Shown here in pieces: positions 33,301 through 44,581 of a stretch of DNA of 64,000 bases. The translations under genes and the position numbers were made by a program. The stretch is taken from the NCBI RefSeq assembly GCF_031143425.1, contig NC_090446.1:654865717-654929716 (forward strand). Direction: 5' to 3'. The notes under the pieces are model-generated. The model saw nothing but the letters and a program-made list of their open reading frames with translations. It had not been told where the DNA came from and searched no databases. The DNA is from Pleurodeles waltl. Taxonomy: Eukaryota > Chordata > Amphibia > Caudata > Salamandridae. Position 1 is the stretch's first letter; every line of letters starts with the position of its first letter.

Positions 33301-33430
33301 AGTGATGGAGCATCTCCGCCTTAGTAGTTCTCCTTGCTACAGGAAGGCCCCATTTTCTGCAAAGCTTCCTTAGGTCAGCCTTAGTGAGGTGGTCCGTACG
33401 AACAAAGAATGAGTAGGTACACAATCCCAT
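30383..33430 (-). CDS. 1015-residue repeat protein of the LTR element (Gag-like?)
   Basis: The single long ORF of the element. From the N-terminus: a SAP-like helix pair (LTKADLRKLCRKWGLP, residues 15-50); an acidic run (EEEDYSHEEEDCSHEEED, about 69-92); a Leu/Glu-rich coiled coil (about 98-145); a low-complexity middle with scattered conserved-looking blocks (240-335); then an imperfect unit and twelve 37-residue repeats (525-968) of consensus QRLNSDLVGGRCAPQKVLAC-QAIVQPQGGDSGLDNQV; and a short tail. A helical N-terminus before an acidic, proline-poor region is compatible with a Ty3/Gypsy-type Gag, but there is no zinc knuckle, so the assignment is inference. The frame is uninterrupted, in keeping with the element's youth. 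Confidence 0.7.
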   Translation of the reverse strand: MGLCTYSFFVRTDHLTKADLRKLCRKWGLPVARRTTKAEMLHHYIVWGEERWAEREAARNQMTKYPSDEEEDYSHEEEDCSHEEEDYSDEEREPVGDEWLLALERCLEELDEQLERAEAASLLALEEEKIAAQELSCKELKLEAGRAESSSDGGSKNLASSTAEEGHKPRDVVPNLKKGVDTPQAVQGYEVVPVMHRVPEKDWGTGTGSHIPTGGRDTLLTLAESDREKGSPLVDVLDIECRDIPEEFGLSVRDRQILSHQSQEGEVECFSKVELLGGWVKGTVVNTCEGQSDVIAGEHMSGPYFPELRQHQVECEFSDPRELTMEADFWVSTRESEEAFGGAPEGSGLGGSQPSVVGKDCSVPGRSQVLEGSMREHQEGSLACTVGPPFEGSPAVSEELGGVTVASIPTVLVSGSTPHSEGVQKSRHRVERGLQTPVEDLESQGTALRAEPPRNDPGETVSGLGETQTLPDGQRSGDLRQPDSCVALGDGVSLVGGESAPQEVLACQAKIQPQGGDSGLDTQVQRLNSDLVGGRCASQEVLLCQAIVQPQGVDSGLDDQVQRLNSDLAGGRCAPQKVLACQAIAQPQGDDPGLGNQAQRLNSDLVGGRCASLEVLACQAMVQPQGGDSGLANQVQGISSDLLWGRRAPQEVLVYQAVVQPQSADSGLDNRVQRLNSDLVGGRCAPQKVLACQAIVQPQSADSGLDNRVQRLNSDLVGGRCAPQKFLACQAIVQPQGGDSGLDTQVQRLNSDLVGGRCASQEALLCQAIVQPQGVDSGLDDQVQRLNSDLVGGRCAPQKVLACQAIAQPQGGDPGLGNQAQRLNSDLVGGRCASQKVLVRQAIVQLQGGDSELNGPVQRLNSDLVEGQCALQEVLACQAIVQLQGGDSELNGQVQRLNSDLVDGQCALQEVLACQAIVQLQGGDSELNGQVQRLNSDLVGGRCASQEVLVCQAVIQSEGTDPGLEDQVRVSPRTWREGLLITVPPPCCLLRRPLLVGGCWTPEGRAGGGKPHPGP
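30527..31858 (-). repeat. 111-bp coding minisatellite, 12 copies plus a partial
   Basis: Twelve exact 37-codon units; a diverged thirteenth lies to about 31969. Blocks of neighbouring units are shared (units with SADSGLDNRV, with GVDSGLDDQV and with GDPGLGNQA recur in the same order). This suggests duplication of multi-unit segments as well as single units. The reverse strand is also open and collagen-like (PGTPGLPGGHT), a composition effect. Confidence 0.95.
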
Positions 33431-33627
33431 TTTGATAAGATCTTATCAGCAAAAACCAAGATCCAAAGTCCAAAATATCAATAGTACATCCAGGAGGACA
33501 TCAGAGAACCAAGAGCCAAAAAAGATGAAAAATCAAGTTGACCTTCAACTGTGGGTAGGTAGTGAAATACTTAGCTACTGTATGTCACTGCACAAACACA
33601 AGTCCTATCCTCACCGCTGATCACCAA

Positions 33628-36519
33628 TGTTAGAAATGGGGTTTTTGGTTGGCAGTTAGGTTGCCCTCTGTCCAAGCAAGAACCCTCACTCTAGTCAGGG
33701 TAAGTCACACACAATCCAAAATCAGCCTGTGCTCACCCTCCGGTAGCTTGGCACGAGCAGTCAGGCTTAACTTAGAAGGCAATGTGTAAATCATTTGTGC
33801 AATAAATCATACAACACCATAGCATAACACCACAAAAATACACCACACAGTATTTAGAAAAATATATAATATTTATCTGGGTATCTTCAGGTCAAAACAA
33901 TCAAAGATGCAATATGAATTTGTAAAGATGTCACTGAAAAGTGATATAAAGGGCCTGATTCAGACCCTGGCGACCGGTGACCGCCAGGGTCACCGGCCAC
34001 GGGAGCACCGCCGACAGACCGGCGGTGCTCCAAAGGGCATTCTGACCGCGGCGGTTCTGCCGCGGCCAGAAAGGGTAAACCGGCGGTCTCCCGCCGGTTT
34101 ACCGCTGCCCTTGGAATCCACCATGGTGGCGCAGCTTGCTGCGCCGCCATGGGGGATTCTGACACCCCCTACCGCCATCCTATTCCTGGCGGTTCGCCCG
34201 CCAGGAACAGGATGGCGGTAGGGGGTGCCGTGGGGCCCCTGGGGGCCCCTGCCGTGCCCATGCCAATGGCATGGGCACGGCAGGGGCCCCCGTAAGAGGG
34301 CCCCACTGTGTATTTCAGTGTCTGCCTAGCAGACACTGAAATACGCGACGGGTGCAAACTGCACCCGTCGCACATGCCCACTCCGCCGGCTCCATTCGGA
34401 GCCGGCTTCCTCGTGGGGAGGGGTTTCCCGCTGGGCTGGCGGGCGGCCTTCTGGCGGTTGCCCGCCAGCCCAGCGGGAAAGCCAGAATGGCCTCCGCGGT
34501 CTTTCGACCGCGGAGCGGCCATATGGCGGTTCCCTCCAGGCGGGCGGCGACCGCCGCCCGCCGGGGTCAAAATGACCCCCAAAGTGTCTTAAGTCTTTAG
34601 AAAGTAAACAGAGTCTCTTTCAAATACAAAGTACCTGGTTTCTGGTGGAAAATCTCCTCAGAGGGCCACAAAGGAAGAGGTGCGTGGAAAAAGGGTGTGT
34701 GCGTTGATTTCTCCCCAGCACACACGGACTTGCGCCGTTATTTTCCACGCGGGGAAGTCGGGCGTCGTTTTCCGGCGCGCCGACAGTCTCTTTCTGTGGG
34801 TCGCGGGGATTACCAGATGTCCCGGGTCTGTGCGGGGATTTTCCTGCTTGTTTTCCGGCTGCGCGTCGTTCTGCGGGGCTGCGCGTCGAAGTTTCGATCT
34901 CACGGCAGGCGTCGCGTCGATTTCTCCTGCGGAGTCAGGCGGCGTTGTCCTTGCGAGGCCGTGCGTCAAAGTTTTGATCTCACGGCAGGCGTCGCGTCGA
35001 TTTCTCCTGCGGAGTCGGGCGGCGTTGTCCTTGCGAGGCCGTGCGTCAAAGTTTTGATCTCACAGCAGGCGTCGCGTCGATTTCTCCCGGGAAGTCGGGC
35101 GGCGTTGTCCTTGCGAGGCCGTGCGTCAAAGTTTTGGTCGTCCCGAAGGTGTCGCGTTGATCAGCGTCGGTGTGCGGCGTTTTTTCTTGCCGCGGAACAA
35201 GCTGTGCGTCGAAAAGTTCGGCGCACGGAGCGTCCAAGAGGAAGAGTGAAGTCTTTTTGGTCCTGAGACTTCAGGGAACAGGAGGCAAGCTCTATCCAAG
35301 CCCTTGGAGAGCACTTTTACAGCCAGGCAAGAGTTCAGCAAGGCAGCAGGCCAACAGCAAGGCAGCAGTCCTTTGTAGAAAAGCAGACAGGTGAGTCCTT
35401 TGAGCAGCCAGGCAGTTCTTCTTGGCAGGATGTAGTTTCTGGTTCAGGTTTCTTCTCCAGCAAGTGTCTGATGAGGTAGGGCAGAGGCCCTGTTTTATAC
35501 TAAGTTGTGCCTTTGAAGTGGGGGTGACTTCAAAGAGTCTCTAAGAAATGCACCAAGTTCCCTTTCAGCTCAATCCTGTCTGCCAGAGTCCCAGTAGGGG
35601 GTGTGGCAGTCCTTTGTGTGAGGGCAGGCCCTCCACCCTCCCAGCCCAGGAAGACCCATTCAAAATGCAGATGTATGCAAGTGAGGCTGAGTACCCTGTG
35701 TTTGGGGTGTGTCTGAGTGAATGCACAAGGAGCTGTCAACTAAACCTAGCCAGACGTGGATTGAAGGGCACAACAAGTTTTTAGTGCAAAGAAATGCTCA
35801 CTTTCTAAAAGTGGCATTTCTAGAATAGTAATATTAAATCCGACTTCACCAGTCAGCAGGATTTTGTATTACCATTCTGGCCATACTAAATATGACCTTC
35901 CTGCTCCTTTCAGATCAGCAGCTGCCACTTCAACAGTGTATGAGGGCAGCCCCAATGTTAGCCTATGAAAGGAGCAGGCCTCACAGTAGTGTAAAAACGA
36001 ATTTAGGAGTTTCACACTACCAGGACATATAACTACACAGGTACATGTCCTGCCTTTTACCTACACAGCACCCTGCTCTAGGGGTTACCTAGGGCACACA
36101 TTAGGGATGACTTATATGTAGTAAAAGGGGAGTTCTAGGCTTGGCAAGTACTTTTAAATGCCAAGTCGAAGTGGCAGTGAAACTGCACACACAGGCCTTG
36201 CAATGGCAGGCCTGAGACAGGTTTAAGGGGCTACTGAGGTGGGTGGCACAACCAGTGCTGCAGGCCCACTAGTAGCATTTAATCTACCTGCCCTAGGCAC
36301 ATGTAGTGCACTCTACCAGGGATTTACAAGTAAATTAAATAGTCAATCATGGATAAACCAATCAGTAGTACAATTTACCCAGAGAGCATATGCACTTTAG
36401 CACTGGTTAGCAGTGGTAATGTGCCCAGAGGTCAAAAGCCAATAACAACAGGTCAGAAAAAATAGGAGGAAGGAGGCAAAAAGTTTGGGGATGTCCCCGT
36501 CAAAAAGCCAGGTCCAACA
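33628..36519 (-). repeat. 5' LTR (2259 bp plus nested MITE)
   Basis: Same sequence as the 3' LTR except for the 630-bp insertion at 33951-34580 with its AAA duplication; removing 633 bp leaves 2259 bp. The TATA box is at about 35494-35501 on the minus strand, and the 80-bp array is at 34903-35142. The insertion lies near the 3' end of the LTR as transcribed, beyond the CpG-rich repeats. Confidence 0.93.
33951..34580. mobile_element. Harbinger-type MITE made of about 12 consecutive hairpins
   Basis: Absent from the other LTR, so its limits are certain: GGGCCTGATTCAGACCC at the left and GGGGTCAAAATGACCCCC at the right (diverged inverted repeats), with AAA on both sides. Inside, near-perfect palindromes with tiny loops follow one another: 33964-33990, 34003-34030, 34041-34070, 34076-34101, 34121-34152, 34163-34227 (30-bp arms), 34241-34291 (25-bp arms), 34311-34343, 34345-34371, 34386-34407, 34424-34480 (21-bp arms) and 34492-34515. 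Very GC-rich, with CCGCC/GGCGG words like the ends of the Harbinger element at 8151. Confidence 0.93.
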
Positions 36520-36524
36520 GACCT

Positions 36525-37643
36525 GAACATAACTGCATAGCTTGCATATAATAAAAGTGGAGGTATATGAAGTACCTCCTTTTCAGATGGTATAGAAGTT
36601 TAGTATAGGAATTCTGCAAACGGCAGAGAAGATTGAGAAGATAACTGGGCATACCAAAGTAAGGACCATTCCACTAACACGGTCTTGAAGAAATTACTGT
36701 ATTTGCTGTGGAACATAGTCAGTGCCCTACCTATAACACAGAGAGAGATGCACATACACAGGATTGTGCTACAGACCTACATAGGTAGCACTCATCCTCC
36801 ATCATGTAAATGTAATTTAGACTCAAAAGTAAATGTTTGCAAACAACTGCTAACAACTTCTGCACCAATACTGTTCATTAAGGAATTTGCTTTAGCTCAT
36901 TTATTCCTATGAATGCAAAGGATGAGTCCAGCGTAGTCCTGATCCCCTGATATACCGCTGTAGAAAAATTGTTGTCCAGAGATTTAAATTTTTGATTTGC
37001 GATTTTGTATAATCAGAGACATAATTTAGCTTGGGTAGGCATTTTATCTGGACAACATTTTTTAAATTACAGATGTGTTGTATAGATTTCAGGAACAATA
37101 CTACATTTTGGTGTCCAAACATGGCATTTGGTAGTGAAGTGGTCCTACAGAGACAGGAAATAACTCCTGAGAGCAACTCTTCCACCATTTCCTGAAATGG
37201 CGTCTCTATAGTTCTGTATAATGATGTGGATGTGTTTTAGCCATCATATAGGGAATTTATTTTAATATTGTTTTAGATTGATTGATTACTTTATTCGATC
37301 GCATAAATATGGATTATAAAAGACACATCAATGAAAATACGTGCACAATAAGAACAATTGAAAGATTTCATAAAAAAGACAACAAATATAAAACCAATTA
37401 CAGTCAATACCAACAATTCATCCAGAAATGATCCCACAGCCAAGAAAGGTAGGTCCACTGTGGCTCAAATACATGTTCCCCAGATAAAAAAAACATAATT
37501 AAAATATCATTGATTTCCGCGTTCGAACGGCTATTATTAAAAGGATCCCAGCATACTGCACATCAAAGAACCCTCCAGCTGTTGGAGGAAAATCAGCACA
37601 ACTCTACATCTCCTTATCCTTTGGGCTCATAATAAAGGAACTA
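36525..37643. other. No recognisable feature
   Basis: Unassigned AT-rich flank of the LTR element. A stretch at about 37265-37440 (ATTGATTACTTTATTCGATC onward) has the look of a short retroelement tail but could not be assigned. Confidence 0.4.
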
Positions 37644-37711
37644 AGGGCCAGATGTAGCAAAGGGTTTTTCCCATTCTGTGTCAATGGGAAAATGTGTTCG
37701 TACATATGGCC
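37644..37711. mobile_element. Small foldback element
   Basis: GGGCCAGATGTAGCAAA at the left is nearly the inverse of GTACATATGGCC at the right, around a hairpin (TTTTTCCCATT / AATGGGAAAA). 68 bp. TAA occurs at both flanks, but one base off on the right, so the duplication is uncertain. Confidence 0.65.
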
Positions 37712-38495
37712 ATAAATGCTGTTTAGTAAACGCAGTGTGAAATTTACAGAAAAAACTAAGTGAAGTACGGACTGAGGGCAAGTTTCATCACTGGGAAATA
37801 ATAGAATGTTGGCAGGTGCAAATTGCCCCAAGAGGAAGCATAATTGCCACCTAATGGAGCCTTTTAAAACTATGTAAGCAAAGCCCCTTCCCATGAATTA
37901 TGAACAAGAACCAAATTAGGGGCTACAGCGGCCACAGTTTGAACAAGGCGAAAATCCCTTATAGATGGTTTCTTACGCTCCACCCTCTCCTGTTGGTCGC
38001 CCCTAAAAAAAAAAAAAAAAGATCCTTCAACCATCCTTTATCCCTCTTAGTGATGCTACTGTGGTTAACAAAAATGTGGGGGCATCCTATGGCTGAGTGG
38101 TCACACATATGTACCTCATCCATAGACTTTTAAGCCCATGATGACACAAGAGTCAGTCTATAATGATAGTATGATTAACAACTGCCTCTTCATTGAGCCA
38201 AATAGAACACCATAGGAATAATGGAGCAGGCTGATTAGATACTCTATATAATCAAGACCACGTTCCTGATGGACAATATAATGGAAAGTGGATGGTAAAT
38301 GGTGCAAATGGAACTGGGACTCCGAGTCCCTCTCAAGTGTCTTCCTCTCTGGCTCCCTACTCAGCAGGAGCCTGTGACGTGCTTTAGAAGTGCAGGGAGA
38401 GGTGTTCAGGCACCTCTCAATGGTCAGGTGGTGGCGCTTCTTTGCAGGAATGGAACTGGGACTCTGAGTCCCTCCTCCCTTGCCCCTCAATGTTG
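37712..38495. other. No gene; A16 tract
   Basis: A 16-base A run at about 38006-38021 could be the tail of an unrecognised plus-strand retrocopy. A roughly 25-bp direct repeat (AATGGAACTGGGACTC-GAGT) occurs at about 38305 and 38449. Confidence 0.4.
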
Positions 38496-38649
38496 TTTTT
38501 GTTTCAGGTGTTTTTGTTTTATAATTGTCTATTTATTTGTTTATCGCAGTTGTAGCACCAACATTAATATTAGCTATTCACACTAATAAGAATAACAGTA
38601 ATCTTATCACTACCCTTCCCATCCCGACAATCCGCCCAGTTCATATTCA

Positions 38650-41600
38650 GTAGTATGCCAGTAAATCGATTTCTTGTTCCCCTTGGCCATGAAAGTTCTG
38701 GTATCTGCATTGGCAGCCCAACTGGAGGAAAGTGTTCACGTCTGGAGCCCGTATCATCAGGGCCTATGCCTTATCCACCCTATATTGCCCAATTGCCTCA
38801 TATTCTCTCAAATTTGTTCACACATCCTCATCCTTATATGCCTCTTTTTCCAGCACTCCACAGTATTCCATTCCCATCTCCCACTCTGTGTGTGGGGGGG
38901 GATGCCATATCCCCATTTTGATATTGTGTGTGATCTGTGTTCTCACACACTCCCAGCAGTGCCGTTTATGGGGTAAAGTCCAGCGTGTTGCCTGTGGCTT
39001 CTTCCCAAAATCTTCCCACTCCCTCCCAGAAGGGACAGGTACGGGGGAAGGTCCAAAGTGTATGCAGGAAGGTGCCCTCCATACCACAGCCTCTGAGGCA
39101 ATGTGCATCCGCTATTTTGCCTATCGGATGGAGTAGGGTATAAGTACAGTACAATCAGTGGAGAACCTTAATTTGGATCAGTCAGAGGCCAGCTTTAATG
39201 GCCACCTCAGCAGGGTGAGCCAGTGCTTCATGCCAGTCCTCCTCATCCAATTCTCCCAGGTCCAGTTCCCATTTGGCCTGTAAGGGCAGAAGAGACGTTT
39301 GTGTGTTCCTCATGAAGGTGCCATACATCAGCGAGGTAAGTTTCTCATTTACTTTCCCATCAAGGAGTCTGGTTTCTAGAGGGGATCCTTCCTGTGTTTC
39401 AGTGACTGGTGATATGCACGCCCTAAGTGCACGGTGGAGTGCAGCGTATTGCACCCACTGTGTTTCTGGAATCTCTCAAGTTAGTCTTAAATGCGCCAAG
39501 GGCACCACTCCATTTGGGTCCCACACGTCCGCCAAGCTGGATAGCCCTATAGCATTCCAACCTGAGAAGCCCTTTAGTGTCACACCTGGCTTTAGCCTGG
39601 AACCCTCCAACAATGGCATTTTGGTGGTGAGTCTACATTTTCAGACCATGTCCAACGTTAATCTCTGCCATATCATAACTACTATTTTGGTTGCCGGGCA
39701 AATGTTCATTGGTAGTTTGCCACCATTAAGTGAATGCACATAACTATTTTTCCCAAGCGCCAACCTAACCTGTCTAAATGCTCGGTCATCCCATGCCACA
39801 TGTGCCCATTTGTTTACCACACTAATGTGTTCTGCCTCATAGTATTTTTTAATGTTTGTAGAACTCTCAGAGTGGTCCACTGCCCAGAGTAGGGTGTGAA
39901 GCAGGGAGTCCACCTTGCCAAAGAAATGGTCTGGTGGGCTATTTCGTAGGATATACAGAAGGCGCCGTAGCGCCACCATCTTAAACATTGCAGCTTTATT
40001 AATAGCGAGAGCGGAAGTGTCTGCCAGTGTCCCACCTCCTGTTCTAATCCTTTTATTTGTGGTTCAAGATTAGCTTTGTAAAACATGGCTGGGTCTGGCT
40101 TGATCCACAAGTCTAAGTACTTAAACTGCAGCTTCTCAATGGGAGTCTTGGGTTGCAGTGCCATGTCCCCATTCCCGGAGGAAACAGAAGTTATTTATCC
40201 CAGTTTATTGCAAGGCCAGAATGTTCCCCAAATATTTTAAAGATTGCTTCTAGCCTGGGTGTAGATTGGGGCACGTTAGACAGATGTAACAAGATCTCAT
40301 CTGCATATAGGGAGATATGTTCTTCCTTATCAACTCTACCAGGCCATCCACACATAAGAGGGTCCACCCGCACCCAGGCATTCAGCGCCTCAATGGCAAG
40401 CGTGAATAACATCGGGGAGAGTGGGCACCCCTGCCTCTATGAATGGGTATTACCCTCAACAAATGTCCACTGACTTTGACTCTAGTTATCGGGCGGCCAT
40501 ATAAGATTTTGACCCACTGAATATATTTAGGACCGAAGCCCATTTTGGCCAATATCCCAAAGAGGTATGTCCATTCTACTGAGTCGAAGGCCTTGTTTGC
40601 ATCTTATGATGCAATAGCTCTTCCCGTCAGTGAGTCTACAATCATAGCCATATTATTTTATAATATATGTAAATTCAGTTTGGGCAATCTGCCCGGTATG
40701 AATCCTGTTTGATCTGGGTGTACTAGATTGTGTATTACCTCCCTTCGTCTGTTGGCCAACACTTTGGCCAATGTTTTAATGTCGGCATTTAGCAATGGTA
40801 TGGGTCTGTAAGAGTCCCATTTGTCCAGGAGCATGCCTGTTTTTGGAATCAATATAATTGTTGCATAATGCATGTCCTCCAATAACTGCCCTTCCTGAAA
40901 AGCCTGTTGATATGCTGCATGAAGCAGGGCTACCACCCTGTGTCATAATGTCTTGAATACCTCAAGTGGGAGCCAATTTGGGCCTGGGCCTTCCCTGACT
41001 TCAAATGTTTCCAGCACAGAGGCTATCTCCTCCACCATTATATCTGAGTCCAAATTCATTGCTTTCTGTCTCTCCTACCTCCTCACAGGACAGTCTTTTA
41101 TGAAATACAACACCTCTAGGTGAGCGACCCTCAGTTGAGATTTATAAAGCCCGTCCAGGTAGTCTGCAAATACCTCTGCAATGTTTCTACTATCTTTCCC
41201 TAAGTCTCCTGCTGCCGTCCTCACCTTCCTAATTGTCATATTTTCTTTTTCCTTGTTCCAGACATGCCAATAATTTCCTGGTCTTGTTTCCCCCTTCGTA
41301 AATATGTTTTTACTTTGCTAGATGTGCCGTCTTCACCTCGTTTCTTGTTACCAACTGTTAGTCTGCTCGCTTAAGATCCATGGCATCTTCCCATGAGAGG
41401 ACTATGCAAGTAGTCCCTTTCTAGACATTTTAGCTCCTCCTCTAAGATAGTCAGCCTTTCTTGCCTTTGCCGTCCATCCCCTATTTCTCTGGTAATGATG
41501 GCACCTCGTATCTTAGCATTAAGTCCTCCCACACTATCATTGGGTGTCCACTGAGAGCTGATTTTCTACAAAATAATGTTTAGTTTCTGTATTGAAACCT

Positions 41601-42387
41601 TTGACCTCCTGTTTGTTAGCGAGGTGCCAGGTTTCCATCCTCCATTGCCCTTTGGGTTTCCAAGTCTTGATGTTGACGACCGCCACCATCGGAGAATGAT
41701 CGCTAATGCCTCTTGCCTGGTAGTCCACTGATCGAAATCTAGAGTGTGCGTCTCCTGTAGAGAATAAGTAATCTATTCTAGAGTGCATGTTATGTGCCCC
41801 TGAATAATAAGAGTACCCTCTATCCCGTGGGTGTAAACATCTTCACAGACCGCAAAGCACCAATGTCTGCGTGAAACTGGCTAGTTTCCCTATGGTAGAG
41901 TCCCCCTCCACTTTCTCACTCCCCTGATCCATGATAATATCCATCACCAAATTAAAGTTTCCTCCCCCATCAAGACCAGATCAGGGCTGGTTCGGCCAGC
42001 ACACCACCCAGTTTCTCAGTGTGCCCAATTGTATCCCTGGAAGGGCATACACTTTAACCAGTGATATCTTTTTCCCTTCCATTTTACCCAGAAGTGCTAT
42101 GTAGCAGTGTTTGCATCTTCCCATGTGCGTGATATATGAAATGAGAGTAGTTTCCTTATAAGAATCATGACCCCACGTGAGCCCAATGTGTACTGTGCAG
42201 AGCCAACCAGTTTGAATCTACAGTGTCCCATGCTTAGGTGTTGCCTTCCCATTAAGTTAGTCTCTTGTAAATATAATATATCCGGTTTAATCCTGTTTGC
42301 AGCCAGCTGGGCTAGCCCCTGCTTTTCTCTATTTCGCAGGCCATTGACATTCCATGGTGTCAGTAGTAAGGAGTTTGTTTGTGCCAT
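38650..42387 (-). pseudogene. L1 ORF2 (endonuclease-reverse transcriptase), broken
   Basis: Pieces in order on the minus strand: apurinic endonuclease start (WNVNGLRNREKQG and LYLQETNL, about 42350-42260); endonuclease end with SRIDYLFS and the catalytic SDHSPM (about 41785-41690); reverse transcriptase blocks YATIILIPKTG, SYRPIPLLN and DQTGFIPGR (about 40880-40690); the catalytic loop LYADEIL (about 40310, usually YADD); thumb-like LPLSLLIKLQCLRWW (about 40030); and the C-terminal Cys/His stretch CLRGCGMEGTFLHTLWTFPR (about 39100). Each piece lies in a different frame or ends at a stop. The full protein would be about 1250 residues. Confidence 0.87.
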
Positions 42388-42849
42388 AGTGGATAATTAT
42401 AAACTTCCATCTGTGATGATGGGCCTATCTTCCTAAGCAGTCCCTGTGTGCTGGTGCGTGTTGGGTGAAGTGTAGTGCCATAAAAATCTCCCCTGTCCCC
42501 CCAACCACCCTCCTCCCTACCGCACTGTGCTATGATTTTAGAACTAACAACCTCCCAAATTCACTGCATGTATACATCCCAATACAACTTTAACAATTAA
42601 CTCAGTTAGGCTCTCATCCCTGGTGGTTAACTTTCCGCCACGCATGTCAAGCAATCCACTTGAACTCTGCACCCCCTACGGTATCTCTACCTTTTGAGGA
42701 GGGCAATGACTTTATCTCCCCTCTCATGCCCCTAATATGTTAGCCCTGACCCTGCTATATATCAGGGGTCCTTCTCTCGAGTTGATCCGCTGTCATGGGT
42801 GTTACCACTGGTCTGTCCTCCTCCTTCTGTTCAGTCTGCATCTGCGGGT

Positions 42850-44034
42850 GCTCTGGGTCGCTGTCTCAATCCGCTATTTCCAGGATCTTCCTTTTCTTTA
42901 TACTGAGGACATTGGTGTGGTGATGCAACTCTTGAACTGGCTGCAGCTGTGCCACTTTCATCTGTGCCTTTGTGGCGGAGGAGACCGTATTCTTCCGCTG
43001 TCCACCTCTGCCCCCAGTCCTTTTGAGGCACTGTTCTCCAAACCGTTCCACCTCGCGTTGCAGCCTGCATGCCCCTCCCGAGCCCCTGGTTACCTCGCCA
43101 GTTCCAGGCATCTTGTGTGTCTGTAAACAAGTGGGTCTTTCCTTTGTGTTCACCTCACAATTTGGCTGGGAATAGTAGGGAGTATTTGAGGCCCGCTTGT
43201 CGGAGTCTTTTCTTAAAAGGTAAAGATGCACCAAGTTGGGATTGCACTGGGGTTGTATAATCCGGATATATGTGTACATTGAGACCCCCTATGGGCCAAG
43301 GGCCATGTTTCCTAGCTGCTTGTAAGATTATGTCTCGGTCCCGAAAGTTCATGAGCCTTTCTATTATTGGGAGCTGGAGGTCCTCCCGGTCTCGGTGGGT
43401 ACTTTGGGATCCTATGTGCACGCCCTACAGAGAAGAAGCAGGAGGGTTTACCTTGCAGAACCGTCTGTTCCAACCATTTCTCCACAAACAGCTCGATACT
43501 TGGTCCCATGGCCTTCTTCGGCTCTCTAACTAATCTCACATTATGGCTCCGGGTCCTGCCATCTGTGCCTTTGATCTATCCCGCTAGTCGTTGTAGTTCT
43601 TTGCCCATAGCTGCACATTTCTTGTAAGATCTGCCACTTGTGGCTCGACATTGATGATTTGATCTTCTGTGTCTTTAAATCTGTCCCATAATTTCCACTG
43701 GTTGTCTCTGAGGAGTCCCACCTCGCTCATCACTGTAGCTATTTGGCTTTCCAGAGACGTTTGGTGTGCTTGAGTGCTTGTAGAATGGTGGCTGTGTGCG
43801 CTGCCAGTTTCGTGCTGTCCTCTGCTCCACTCAGTTTGCCCGGGCCTGGGACCATCACTCTTCCATCTTGGGCGGGACTCTCTGTGCCCCTGATTTCACA
43901 CCATTTTATAGTTTTCATGCCCCAATATGATTTCTCCTCCTGTTTCAGGTAGCATGCCTTTTGTACCTCTCGGAGTGGGGTTTGTGAGGATCTGCACGGG
44001 CTTCTGTCTTCAGGTCGCCTCTCTACAGTCATAT
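42850..44034 (-). pseudogene. L1 ORF1 (RNA-binding protein), broken
   Basis: The C-terminal RRM/CTD part is clear on the minus strand: VREPKKAMGPSIELFVEKWL, ERLMNFRDRDIILQAARKHG, HIYPDYT, KKRLRQAGLKYSLLFPAKL (about 43535-43160), ending near DTQDAWNWR (about 43115). Upstream, 44032-43739 is open but weakly conserved and should hold the N-terminal region and coiled coil. Frameshifts separate the pieces. The N-terminal half differs from the L1 at the left edge of the window, so two L1 families may be present. Confidence 0.75.
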
Positions 44035-44581
44035 ACTGGTGATCATGGAATTACTTGTTGCACCCTTAACGGTGAGAGACTTTGTTCTGCACTCTTTTAG
44101 GAGAATTATAATGAAGTATGGGCTGTTGAAGGGCACGGGGAGGGAGGAAGCAGTTATTTCCAGTGCCGCTCCCACGGCCCCCATATTGCACCCGCTCCAG
44201 TAGATGCTGTGTGGGCTGGCGCCGCAGCTATCCTTTGGGCTCTGTCCTCCTCGTCATGTCCCAGGACCATTGCGTGCCCCTTCTCCACCTCCTGACATGT
44301 CTCCCTGTCTCCACCGCGTGCCACGCGGAGATACCAGGGGGTAGCTACCAGGACACTCAGCCCAGCCCCTCGCAGGGATCAGGCATGTCATTGCTCCTGC
44401 AAGACAAGCCCGGTGTTCAGCCCCTCCGCCAGCAGTTTATGGGACCCCCGGTTTTCTGCCAGTCAGCACTGCAGATTTGGCAGGGTCCGCAATTGTTTTC
44501 ATTCAGGATTTTGGGGTCCCCATGGAACCGGGAGCTCGAGAAGGCTACGTCCTATTGCATGGGTGTTCAAGCCAATCCCCC
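44035..44581 (-). other. L1 5' UTR
   Basis: GC-rich, CpG-containing segment between ORF1 and the 5' target duplication. The promoter should lie here by analogy with other L1s. Confidence 0.6.

Larger units (their letters stand above)
27441..36519 (-). mobile_element. Non-autonomous LTR retrotransposon, complete and young
   Basis: Two long direct repeats, both TGTTAGAAAT...GGTCCAACA, flank a 3.93-kb interior. GACCT stands on both sides (27436-27440 and 36520-36524), a perfect 5-bp target duplication. Over about 1.3 kb compared by eye the LTRs differ at roughly nine sites, so insertion is recent. Transcription is on the minus strand (ORF direction), making 33628-36519 the 5' LTR. Just inside it the minus strand reads TTGGTGATCAGCGGTGAGG, a possible primer site (tRNA not assigned). 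A G-rich tract (GGTAGGGGG) precedes the 3' LTR. There is no reverse transcriptase, RNase H or integrase, so movement must depend on another element. Confidence 0.92.
38510..44581 (-). mobile_element. L1 retrotransposon, full-length size, inactive
   Basis: TTTTTGTTTCAGGT occurs at 38496-38509 and 44582-44595: a 14-bp target duplication. Between them lie 6072 bp that read on the minus strand as 5' UTR starting GGGGGATTGGCTTG, ORF1 remnants, ORF2 remnants, and a 3' end with AATAAA about 30 nt before an A-rich terminus (AAAACAAAAAC). This is the layout of L1. Many stops and frameshifts in both ORFs make it dead. Confidence 0.87.

Noticed and set aside
38006..38021. A16 run as the tail of a retrocopy
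   Set aside because: No duplication or recognisable upstream sequence on the plus strand; kept only as a tract.
38305..38475. About 25-bp direct repeat as a target duplication of a short insertion
   Set aside because: The 120 bp between the copies has no retroelement tail or inverted ends, and the copies are imperfect.
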